Under the pieces are notes generated by a model. That model did not search any database and was not told where the DNA came from. It worked only from the letters and a program-made list of their open reading frames with translations. A program made the translations under genes and the position numbers. From the NCBI GenBank assembly GCA_046727855.1, contig JBKPDL010000201.1:1-32871 (forward strand): a stretch of 32,871 bases of DNA. Direction: 5' to 3'. This stretch comes from DASPWV01 sp046727855 (lineage in GTDB: Bacteria > Acidobacteriota > Vicinamibacteria > Vicinamibacterales > UBA2999). Of this stretch, positions 23,241 to 30,998 are shown piece by piece; position 1 is the stretch's first letter; each line of letters opens with the position of its first letter.

Positions 23241-25606
23241 CTCGCCGCGGCGACAACAACCAGCAACGCACCGGCCATTTGCGCAAACAACCACGGATCG
23301 AGCACGTCGACCGTCGTCACGACGCCGCGCAGCGCTTGCGCCAGCAGCACGGACAACAGCAGTCCAGCGCCCAAGCCGACCAAGCCGATGCGGCTCGCCT
23401 GCCACGCAAACAGCGAGACCACGGCGTTTCTGTCGGCGCCCAGCGCCAGGCGCACGCCAATCTCGTGCGTTCGTCGTCGCGCCGCGTACGCGAGTAGCGC
23501 ATAGACCCCAAGGCAGGCCAGCAGCAGCGCGCTCGCAGCAAAGCTGCCCATCATGAAACCAAAAAATCGCTGCTCCCACGATGTAAACCGGCGGACCTCG
23601 CGCATCGTCCGGATGTCGAAGAGTGCCAGACCGCTGTGGAGCTGTCGCAGCGCCGCGCGCACCGGCGTGGCCAGCGCCTGTGGATCTCCCTCGGCCCGGA
23701 CAAGAATCGCCGTCATCCGCGGTGAGGTAAAGGCAAATGGCAGATACACGTTCAACTGCGACTGTTCCGTTTCTTCGCCGGCTTCTTCGTAGTGCACGTT
23801 CGGAGCGACGCCGATCACGCGAACCCACTCGATGGTTTCGCGACCCGGAATCCCAACACGTCGGCCGATAGCGGAGCTGTCGGGCCACAAGCGCCGCGCA
23901 AGTCGCTCGTTGAGCACAGCCACGCGCGATTCGGGGTCGATGGACTCCGCCGACGTGAAGCTGCGACCATCGACAAGGCGCAATCCGAGCGTGTCGAAGA
24001 GATCGGATGTCGACGTGACCAGTTGAACCGGCACTTCGTCGCGAACCTCGGTGCGGCCATCGATCACGAGACGTGCGGGGCTGCCGCCATCGTCGCCTGG
24101 AATACTGGAGGTGGCGACGACAGCCTTGACGCTCGGGACTGCCTTCACCACGTCGACCGCTTGGCTGAAGAACACCGCACGCGCGCGCGACTCGTCAAAG
24201 CGATCACCGGCAAGGTAGGCGCGCAGGGTAAGCATGGGCGAATCATCAAAGCCAAGATCGGCACGTTGCAGCGACAGAAAGCTTCGAATCATCAGATTGG
24301 CGCCGACGAGGAGCGCCAGACAAAGAGCCACCTGCGACGCGGCGAGGACGGCCTGGAGTCGCTGTGCCGAACATCCGAGGGAGACGCCGCGAGCACCTTC
24401 TTTCAAATCGCTGACCACATCAGGGCGCGTCGCGCGAAGCGCCGGCAGAATTCCAATGGCGATGGTCGTGAGCGCCGTCAACCCGATCGTGAATATCACG
24501 ATGCGCGTGTCAACATCAGCGCGAAACCAATAGGGAAGCTCCTCGGGCGTGACGCCGCCCAGATAATCGAGCATCCATACGGCAGCAAAGCCGCCGCCGA
24601 CACACCCCAGCAGGGTCAAGACAGTACTCTCGCTGAGGACCGCCCAGCCCAAACGCCACTTGCTTGCTCCCATCGCCGCGCGGACGGCCATTTCGCGCTG
24701 GCGCGAGGCGCCGCGCACGAGCAGGAGATTGGTGAGGTTGGCGCACACGATCAACAAGACGAATGCCACCGCCGCCATCAAGGTGATGCTGACTGCGCGA
24801 GCGCCTCGGCCCAGATACGCCTCACGAAATCGGAGCACGCGCAAACCATAACCGCGGTTCGAGTCTGGATACCGGGCTTCGAGACGAGCGGCGATTGCCG
24901 CGACATCGCTCTGCGCCTGTTCCATCGACACGCCACTCTTCAAAATGCCAATCGCCGCAACACTGCGGCTGGAGCGTAACTGCTCGTCCCAGCGACACGG
25001 CATGTAGAGCTCAGAACGATGAGGGAACTTGAATCCTGGCGGCATGACGCCGACCACGGTTCTCACTCGGTCGTTAATGACGACGCCGCGGCCGATAATC
25101 GACGGATCGCCGCCGAAGCGGCGCTGCCATAAACCATGCGTGAGGATCACAGACGTCTCGAGACCCGGTGCTGCCGCTTCTTCCGGCAGAAAATTACGCC
25201 CGAGGATTGGCTCGATGCCGAGCAGCGGAAATAGATTGGAGGTCACCGACTGACCTTGTAGCCGCTCGGCGTCGGTGTCGGTACTCACGGTGAAGTTGCG
25301 GAAAAGAAAACCCGCGACACCATCGAAGGTGTTCGCTTCGCGCTGTACGTCGGCTAAGTCTGGATAGGACAAGCCTGCGTCTTCCCAGTCGTCTGGCTGG
25401 TGCGGTTGCGTAGAGTGGAGCGTGACAACGCGATCGGTGCGTTCGCCAAACGGCAGTGGGCGCAATAGCAGCGCATTGACCAGGCTGAAGACGGTGACGT
25501 TAGCCCCGATGCCGAGGGTCAGCGTGACGAGCGCCGCAAGCGTGAAGCCGGGACGCTTGCTCAGCGCACGAAGGGCCTGCGAAAGGTCCTGAAAGATAGC
25601 TGGCAT
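23180..25606 (-). CDS. Orphan MacB/FtsX-type ABC permease (ADOP-like)
   Basis: An 808-residue permease with two fused MacB_PCD/FtsX units. Each unit has a transmembrane helix, a periplasmic core domain and three helices. The first starts with RPGFTLAALVTLTLGIGANVTVF and ends with REMAVRAAMGASKWRL. The second includes HEIGVRLALGADRNAV and ends in PARRAARTEPMAALRAE. No ATPase gene lies nearby, as expected for the acidobacterial duplicated orphan permease group. Transport substrate and ATP source are unknown. ATG 25606 has GGAG eight bases upstream; a GTG at 25615 has it too close. It lies 31 bases from the TraB-like gene on the same strand, so probably in one operon. Confidence 0.92.
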   Translation of the reverse strand: MPAIFQDLSQALRALSKRPGFTLAALVTLTLGIGANVTVFSLVNALLLRPLPFGERTDRVVTLHSTQPHQPDDWEDAGLSYPDLADVQREANTFDGVAGFLFRNFTVSTDTDAERLQGQSVTSNLFPLLGIEPILGRNFLPEEAAAPGLETSVILTHGLWQRRFGGDPSIIGRGVVINDRVRTVVGVMPPGFKFPHRSELYMPCRWDEQLRSSRSVAAIGILKSGVSMEQAQSDVAAIAARLEARYPDSNRGYGLRVLRFREAYLGRGARAVSITLMAAVAFVLLIVCANLTNLLLVRGASRQREMAVRAAMGASKWRLGWAVLSESTVLTLLGCVGGGFAAVWMLDYLGGVTPEELPYWFRADVDTRIVIFTIGLTALTTIAIGILPALRATRPDVVSDLKEGARGVSLGCSAQRLQAVLAASQVALCLALLVGANLMIRSFLSLQRADLGFDDSPMLTLRAYLAGDRFDESRARAVFFSQAVDVVKAVPSVKAVVATSSIPGDDGGSPARLVIDGRTEVRDEVPVQLVTSTSDLFDTLGLRLVDGRSFTSAESIDPESRVAVLNERLARRLWPDSSAIGRRVGIPGRETIEWVRVIGVAPNVHYEEAGEETEQSQLNVYLPFAFTSPRMTAILVRAEGDPQALATPVRAALRQLHSGLALFDIRTMREVRRFTSWEQRFFGFMMGSFAASALLLACLGVYALLAYAARRRTHEIGVRLALGADRNAVVSLFAWQASRIGLVGLGAGLLLSVLLAQALRGVVTTVDVLDPWLFAQMAGALLVVVAAASYLPARRAARTEPMAALRAE

Positions 25607-25637
25607 TAGCGACACTCCGGTGTTCGGTTGCGAACAC

Positions 25638-26510
25638 CTACTGTTGCTCTACCGAGTACCCCTTTTGCTTCAGCATCGCGACCAGACTGTGGGGGCCAAC
25701 GAGATGCGCCGCGCCGACCACGACGAAACAGGCCGATTTCTCCTGCACGCATTTCTCCACCGGCGCTACCCAGTTCTTGTTTCGCTCGACGAGAAGCCGC
25801 TCGTAGAGTTCCGGTGATTCAAGGAGCGCGCCAAGAAGCAGGCGCTCGAGCGTCGCCGTCTCGCCGCGCGCCCAGGCCCGCGCGATGGTCTTGACGTTGG
25901 AGATTTCGGTGTCCAGATCGGCGATCACGGACTTGAGCATGGCCTCTTGCAAGGCGGATGACATCCGATCCAGGCGATCGAACTGATAGGCAACCGTTTC
26001 GAGCGCGCGCCGCTCGAGACCCGCCGCTTTGGCCTTGTCGAAAAAGTGCTTGTCGACGCCGAGCTCGGTATTGAAACCTGCTTGCTTCAATGCCGGCGCC
26101 GTGAGCGACACGGCGGCCATCCACGGTTTCATTCGTTGGATCGCAACTTCCGGAATACCCGCCTTTTCAGCGCGCGCGGCCACGTCCTTATACAGCTCTT
26201 TCGAAATAAGTTGATCGAGCGTCCGGCCGTCGGTCAGCATCGCCTTGCCAATCAGTGCCATCGCGCTCATCGGGTTGGTGAGCTCGTCGAGATCGACTTC
26301 CTCCATCAGCACCTTCGAGGCACTGAACGCTTTCTCGATTGCGGGATGCAGCGGGTAATATTCGGGCGTCAGCACGTGCAGTGATCCAACGAGGTAGGTT
26401 GGCGGACCGCCGGACTGCGTGACCGCCCACATGAAACGCTTGGAAGTTGTTTGCGCCGAAGGAACCGCAACCAGCGCGGTCAGGACCACGCCGAGAACAA
26501 AACGTCGCAT
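25638..26510 (-). CDS. TraB/GumN family protein, exported
   Basis: A 290-residue protein with a signal peptide (MRRFVLGVVLTALVAVPSAQ). The two GxxH motifs of the TraB/GumN/TIKI fold are clear: YLVGSLHVL near 39-47 and VVVGAAHLVGPHSL near 262-275, with ERNKNWV before the second. In animals the fold includes metalloproteases acting on Wnt; the bacterial role is mostly unknown, so peptidase activity is only possible. The periplasm is the likely location. The start is ATG 26510, six bases after TACGCT on the minus strand. It is upstream of the orphan permease. Confidence 0.9.
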   Translation of the reverse strand: MRRFVLGVVLTALVAVPSAQTTSKRFMWAVTQSGGPPTYLVGSLHVLTPEYYPLHPAIEKAFSASKVLMEEVDLDELTNPMSAMALIGKAMLTDGRTLDQLISKELYKDVAARAEKAGIPEVAIQRMKPWMAAVSLTAPALKQAGFNTELGVDKHFFDKAKAAGLERRALETVAYQFDRLDRMSSALQEAMLKSVIADLDTEISNVKTIARAWARGETATLERLLLGALLESPELYERLLVERNKNWVAPVEKCVQEKSACFVVVGAAHLVGPHSLVAMLKQKGYSVEQQ

Positions 26511-26516
26511 AAGGTC

Positions 26517-26522
26517 AGCGTA
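26517..26522 (-). promoter_or_regulatory. Putative -10 element TACGCT of the TraB-like gene
   Basis: TACGCT on the minus strand lies six bases before the ATG at 26510, with no Shine-Dalgarno between. It lies in the 36-base gap after the Fpg-like gene. Confidence 0.35.
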
Positions 26523-26546
26523 GCATTGATGACTGACCAGGGCTTT

Positions 26547-27449
26547 TCACGGCTGCCGCTTTCTTCGCTCCAATTCTTCGAGCGTCCTCGGCCAATCGCT
26601 TTTCAGTAAGCGGGACAGCGATCGATCTGCCAGCAAACGGCCACCGGTTTGGCACTCAGGGCAATAATTCGCCTCGTTATTCGCATAACGAATCCGCTGA
26701 ACGGGCGTGCCGCACACTGGACATGGCTTGCCATAACGGCCGTGAACCGCCATCGCCTCGCGAAACGCCGTGACCTTGGCGGGAAACTTGTCGCCGGTTT
26801 CCGCGATCAGCGCGTCACGCCAGCGGCGTAGGGTCTCCATTGCGGTCGCGTGCAGGCGCTCGATCTCTTCTGCAGTCAGCTGCGAGGTGAGCTGCATCGG
26901 CGACAGCCTCGCCGCATGAAGGATCTCGTCGGAGTAGGCGTTGCCGATTCCGCTCAAGAGGCGTGGATCGGTCAGCGCTCGTTTGAGAGTGTGGTTCTCA
27001 CGCGTCAGCCACGCACGGAAGTCCTCGAATTTCGAATCGACGACTTCGAGGCCGCCGGGATCGTGCGCCTCGAGCGCACTCTCACCGCGAACGATGTGCA
27101 ACGAGGCCTGCCGCCTCGAACCAGCCTCGGTGAGCATCAGCGTGCCCGTCGGAAAATCGAAAGCGGCGAGACCGATTTTCGCGGTGATTTTCGTTCCGCG
27201 ATCCTTCCACTGCAGGCGACCGGCGATCATCAGGTGGAAAACGAGAAACAATTCGTCTTGCATCTCCCAAACGATCCGTTTACCGAGACGCCGGAGGCCG
27301 TTGACCGTCCTGCCGACAACTGCGTCGATGGGAGGATCAATGGAACGCAGGATAAACGGGCTGGCAATGCGGACCGCTTCGAGACGTTCGCCGACAATGC
27401 GCGAGCGGAGCGCGTGCAGATAGAGTTCGAGGTCAGGGAATTCTGGCAC
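26547..27449 (-). CDS. Formamidopyrimidine-DNA glycosylase family protein (Fpg/Nei)
   Basis: A 300-residue base-excision repair glycosylase. The start is a GTG at 27449, fixed because the catalytic N-terminal proline must follow it directly: Pro2-Glu3, as in Fpg/Nei enzymes. Lys57 in LRRLGKRIV matches the conserved lysine. The H2TH region is DPRLLSGIGNAYSDEILHAA (161-180). A four-cysteine zinc finger lies at Cys243, Cys246, Cys263 and Cys266, with the finger Arg probably in RIRYANNE. About 34 residues follow the last cysteine, more than in E. coli Fpg. The N-terminus MPEFPDLELY departs from the classic MPELPEVE, so substrate (8-oxoguanine or oxidised pyrimidine) cannot be assigned. Confidence 0.92.
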   Translation of the reverse strand: MPEFPDLELYLHALRSRIVGERLEAVRIASPFILRSIDPPIDAVVGRTVNGLRRLGKRIVWEMQDELFLVFHLMIAGRLQWKDRGTKITAKIGLAAFDFPTGTLMLTEAGSRRQASLHIVRGESALEAHDPGGLEVVDSKFEDFRAWLTRENHTLKRALTDPRLLSGIGNAYSDEILHAARLSPMQLTSQLTAEEIERLHATAMETLRRWRDALIAETGDKFPAKVTAFREAMAVHGRYGKPCPVCGTPVQRIRYANNEANYCPECQTGGRLLADRSLSRLLKSDWPRTLEELERRKRQP

Positions 27450-27506
27450 GTGCGGTTAATCGTCGGCGGTTGAGGCAGGTCGACGGCCGATTGTCGACCG
27501 CGTGTG

Positions 27507-28793
27507 TCAATACGCGTTGACCACAGACTGCCAGCCGACTTCGCGGCGGACGTTGCCCCGCGCGCGCAGCGTCTGCGCTCTTTCCGTTTGCGAAGCCGTG
27601 CACGCTCCGGTGCCAATGTAGTACAGCGCCTCGGCCAAGGAGCTTTCTTCCGGCGAGCCGAGCTCGTGCTCGACGTCGTCGGCCGCCAAACAGTCCGCGG
27701 CGATGCCGTCGAAGTAGTCGCCTTGCCCATCCGCGTTCACAAGCTTGAACGCAACCGGTGCGAGCGTCTTGTCGCAGAAGTCGATCCCGTACTGACCCAC
27801 CGGCTTGCCGTAGGTGCGATCGCCGATCACCGTGACGGGAATAAAGGGCTTCAGGCTGTTGATGATGAGCTCGCTGGCTGAAGCCGAGGAGCGCGTCGCG
27901 ATGACGACCAGCCGATTGAGCGACAACGTCTGCTCTGCTTCTCTGAAGCGCAATGTTTCGTCGTACCTCGAGTTGCGGTCGTTGTGGCGAGCCTCGGCGA
28001 AGATCTGGCCGTTGGTCAAGGAGCCGCCAATCAGGCTCGCGAGATGGACGGCCACGTCCACGAGTCCACCGCCGTTGTAGCGCACGTCGAGCACGAGCTC
28101 CTTCGCGCCGGCTTCCTTCAGCGCAGAAAACGCGTCGTTGAGAGCGTCGGTTGAAGGGCGAACGAAGTTGCGGAAGAAGATATACCCCACCGTTCGTCCA
28201 TCGACCTTGAAAACACGCGTCAACGACACGGTTGGAATCGTGACAACACGTTTGCTCATAGTGGCGCGGTGCTCCGCGCCGTCATGTGTCGTGAACACGA
28301 TGCGTGATTCGACGCCGACCTCGTTTGCCCCAAACGCGCTGCCAATCTGTCCTGAGCTGATCAGGCTGGCGACCGAGCGTCCGTTGATTTCCACAATGCG
28401 AGCGCCGCGAACGAGTCCGACCTCGGAGGCCGGACTATCAGCAAAGACCTGCAGCACGCGCATCTCGATATCGGAGACCGACGTGGACATGCCGAACCCG
28501 ACGTATTGGCTTTCCGAAAAGAGCGCTTCGTTGGCGGCGCGTGACGTGATGTAGCTGAAACTCGAATCCAGCGGCTTGTAGCGAATGGCCTCGAGATACG
28601 CTTCCGGCGACGAATAGCGGAGCGGGCTCACCGTCGGAATGAACTGGTACCAGTAGTAGAGGTCGGTCATCACCTCGCGGACATAAAGGTTCTTCCCGGT
28701 TGTGGTGCAGCTGGACGGGCCAGACTGCGCGTTTGCGGCGCCGGGCGCCGCTATTAGTGCCAGCAAAATCCAGAAAACGGCCACTCGACGCAT
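27507..28793 (-). CDS. S41 family carboxyl-terminal processing peptidase (CtpA-like)
   Basis: A 428-residue exported serine protease. The signal peptide is MRRVAVFWILLALIAAPGAANA. A PDZ domain with GFGMS...SPASEVGLVRGARIVEINGRSV lies near 98-180, and the tail-specific protease domain has LVLDVRYNGGGLVDVA near 233-248. The nucleophile is Ser305 in SSASASE and the general base Lys330 in TYGKPVGQ; their 25-residue spacing equals that in D1-processing CtpA. A C-terminal ~80 residues with several cysteines follow. It probably acts in the periplasm on unstructured C-termini. ATG 28793 is chosen for the signal peptide; a longer reading would cross the divergent amidohydrolase start. Confidence 0.92.
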   Translation of the reverse strand: MRRVAVFWILLALIAAPGAANAQSGPSSCTTTGKNLYVREVMTDLYYWYQFIPTVSPLRYSSPEAYLEAIRYKPLDSSFSYITSRAANEALFSESQYVGFGMSTSVSDIEMRVLQVFADSPASEVGLVRGARIVEINGRSVASLISSGQIGSAFGANEVGVESRIVFTTHDGAEHRATMSKRVVTIPTVSLTRVFKVDGRTVGYIFFRNFVRPSTDALNDAFSALKEAGAKELVLDVRYNGGGLVDVAVHLASLIGGSLTNGQIFAEARHNDRNSRYDETLRFREAEQTLSLNRLVVIATRSSASASELIINSLKPFIPVTVIGDRTYGKPVGQYGIDFCDKTLAPVAFKLVNADGQGDYFDGIAADCLAADDVEHELGSPEESSLAEALYYIGTGACTASQTERAQTLRARGNVRREVGWQSVVNAY

Positions 28794-28811
28794 ACGCCGA
28801 TATTTTATGCT
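28794..28811. promoter_or_regulatory. Compact bidirectional promoter between S41 peptidase and amidohydrolase
   Basis: On the minus strand TAAAAT (28807 to 28802) lies eight bases before the ATG at 28793, inside a copy of GCATAAAATATCGG. On the plus strand TATTTT (28801-28806) and TATGCT (28806-28811) are -10 candidates for the amidohydrolase start at 28822. No Shine-Dalgarno is visible for either gene. Confidence 0.45.
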
Positions 28812-28821
28812 TGCCCCATCC

Positions 28822-30453
28822 ATGCTGCTGCGCCTGAGTGCCGTGCTGGCTGCAATCTTTCTGGCCTCCCAGGGCCAACCACCCAGGCCCGACCTAATCC
28901 TCTTCAACGCTCATGTCATCACGGTCGATGGCACGTTTTCGACGGCCGAAGCCGTGGCGATCACGGGCAACACGTTGGCAGCCGTGGGAAAAACCGAGGC
29001 CGTCCGGGCATTGGCGTCGGGTTCGACGAGACAAATCGACTTGAAAGGCCAGACCATCATCCCGGGCTTGATGGACAACCATCTGCACGGCGCCGGCGGC
29101 GGGCCTGGAGTCGATCTCTCACGCGCGCGTTCGATTGCGGACGTGCTCGGCGCGGTGGCCACCCGCGTGCGTGTGACGGGACCCGGTGAAATCGTCGTCT
29201 CGAACAGCGACTGGCACGAGGCGCAGCTTCGCGAGCAGCGGCTGCCGTTACGCGATGATCTCGACAGGATCGCGCCCGCTATTCCGGTCGTGCTCGTACG
29301 CGGCGGTCACGAGTACGTCCTCAATTCCGCGGCGCTCGCACGCTGGAACATCACCGACCAGACGCGCGAGCCGGAAGGCGGCCGCATCTCGCGATACCCA
29401 GATGGTCGTCTCAACGGTGAGCTCGTCGATCGCGCTCGCGATTCCGTGCGATTACCCGCTTCGCGTCGGCAAACGCTCGATGAACGTCTTCGCGCTCGTG
29501 CCGCCGAATACCAGCAGCTGCTCGCGAGCGGTTTGACGACGGTTCGCCATCCCGGCGTGTCGATTGACGAATACCGCTTGCTTCAGGAGATGCACCGCCG
29601 CGGCTTGCTCGCGATGCGTCTGCATGTGCTGCTTCGCGGCGATACCGGCGACATCCAACTGGATGAAGGCGACGAGTGGCTCAAAGTGAGCGGTATCAAG
29701 CTTGCGGTCGACGGCGGCTTTGAAGGCGGTCTTATGCGCGACCTCTACACACCGCCGTTTGACGAAAAGGGTACGTTTCGAGGCCTGCAGACCGTCGACA
29801 CGGACAAGTTTGTCGCAACGGTCCGCGACCTCAACCAGCGCGGGTGGCGCGTTTCGACGCACGCGGTTGGCGACGCGGCAATCGACCTTGTGCTCAAGGC
29901 ATACGAGGCAGCACACGCAGAACGTTCGATCGCTGGACGACGATGGACGATCGAGCACGCGTTTATGGGCCGGCCGGATCATCTGCCGCGCATCAAGGCG
30001 CTCGACGTTGCAATCTCTGCGCAGGACCACTTGTATCTCGCTGGTCCGAGTCTGGTGAAGTACTGGGGCGCCGAGCGCGCCGCGCTCACGACGCCCGTGC
30101 GACATTATCTCGACGCCGGCCTGCTCGTGTCGTCAGGCACGGATTCCCCGGTGATCCCGTATCCGCCGCTCTGGACGATCTATCACTTCGTAACGCGTGA
30201 CACGATTAGCGGCGGCGTCATGGGGCGCGATCAGCGCATCACGCGCGAGGAAGCCATTCGTCTCGCGACCATCAACAACGCGCGGTTGATGGGTGACGCG
30301 CGTACGAAGGGATCGATCGAACGCGGCAAGCTGGCGGATCTCGTCGTGCTTTCCGAGAACATCCTCACTTGTCCCGAGCCGCGCATCCGCGACGCCGAGG
30401 TATTGATGACCATCGTCGGTGGCCGGATGGTGTTCCAGAAACCAGGAAGCTGA
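28822..30453 (+). CDS. Exported amidohydrolase (YtcJ/amidohydrolase 3-like)
   Basis: A 543-residue metal-dependent hydrolase from the ATG at 28822 (MLLRLSAVLAAIFLASQ, a signal peptide). An alternative ATG at 28807 sits on the likely -10 element. The sequence opens with the small beta domain LILFNAHVITVDGTFSTAEAVAI. The metal-binding HxH is His87-Leu-His89 in IPGLMDNHLH. Later metal-ligand candidates are STHAVGD, WTIEHAF and SSGTDSPV, followed by the C-terminal KGSIERGKLADLVVLSENI strand. Such enzymes hydrolyse C-N bonds; the substrate cannot be inferred. It heads a plus-strand operon with a two-subunit oxidoreductase and a deacetylase. Confidence 0.9.
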   Translation: MLLRLSAVLAAIFLASQGQPPRPDLILFNAHVITVDGTFSTAEAVAITGNTLAAVGKTEAVRALASGSTRQIDLKGQTIIPGLMDNHLHGAGGGPGVDLSRARSIADVLGAVATRVRVTGPGEIVVSNSDWHEAQLREQRLPLRDDLDRIAPAIPVVLVRGGHEYVLNSAALARWNITDQTREPEGGRISRYPDGRLNGELVDRARDSVRLPASRRQTLDERLRARAAEYQQLLASGLTTVRHPGVSIDEYRLLQEMHRRGLLAMRLHVLLRGDTGDIQLDEGDEWLKVSGIKLAVDGGFEGGLMRDLYTPPFDEKGTFRGLQTVDTDKFVATVRDLNQRGWRVSTHAVGDAAIDLVLKAYEAAHAERSIAGRRWTIEHAFMGRPDHLPRIKALDVAISAQDHLYLAGPSLVKYWGAERAALTTPVRHYLDAGLLVSSGTDSPVIPYPPLWTIYHFVTRDTISGGVMGRDQRITREEAIRLATINNARLMGDARTKGSIERGKLADLVVLSENILTCPEPRIRDAEVLMTIVGGRMVFQKPGS

Positions 30454-30455
30454 TC

Positions 30456-30998
30456 ATGAAACGTCGAACACTCCTGCAACTGTTCCTGTCAGCATTGGCG
30501 GCGCTGCCCGCACGTCTCACACTCGCGGCACAAACGCCGGCGCTCACCTCTGGCGACGAGGCACGGATTCACGCGCTTGCCGACATCGTCTTGCCTGGCG
30601 AGCTTGGCGCCGAGGGAAAGGGGAAAGTCGTCGCTGGATTCCTGCAGTGGCTTCGTGAGTATCGCGAGGGAGCAGATACGGATCACGGCTACGGATTCAC
30701 CCGACTGCGGCGCACCGCCGCATCTCCGGCGCGGAAGTACGCGGCGCAACTCGATGCGCTCGATGCGCGGGGTGGCGATCGTCGCGCCGCTGTTGCAGCG
30801 GCCATCGCCGAGACGAAGATAGAGCGGCTGCCCTCGCGGCCCGATGGCGGCCATGTGGCCACCGACCTCATGTCCTTTTACTTCAACAGCGCCGAGGCGG
30901 CCGATCGCGTCTATGGCGTTGCGATCGAACGCGATGCGTGCCGCGGACTCGCCGGTTCCGAGAGCCGCCCGGCACCGATTCAAACGGGAGGCCGCTGA
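30456..30998 (+). CDS. Gluconate 2-dehydrogenase subunit 3-like protein
   Basis: A 180-residue protein two bases after the amidohydrolase stop, with AGGAAG seven bases before its ATG at 30456. The N-terminus MKRRTLLQLFLSALAALPA has paired arginines and a hydrophobic core, like the Tat-type signals of the gluconate 2-dehydrogenase gamma subunit. The mature part has helices with DEARIHALADIVLPGELGAEG near 29-50 and DLMSFYFNSAEAADRVYG near 134-151, as in that family. It probably stabilises and co-exports the GMC flavoprotein encoded next, which has no signal peptide of its own. No cytochrome c subunit is seen. Confidence 0.8.
   Translation: MKRRTLLQLFLSALAALPARLTLAAQTPALTSGDEARIHALADIVLPGELGAEGKGKVVAGFLQWLREYREGADTDHGYGFTRLRRTAASPARKYAAQLDALDARGGDRRAAVAAAIAETKIERLPSRPDGGHVATDLMSFYFNSAEAADRVYGVAIERDACRGLAGSESRPAPIQTGGR

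Noticed and set aside
27450..27506. The 57-base gap between the Fpg-like and S41 peptidase genes as a promoter region.
   Set aside because: No TANNNT hexamer lies 6-8 bases before the Fpg GTG, and no -35/-10 pair is convincing. The genes may be co-transcribed.
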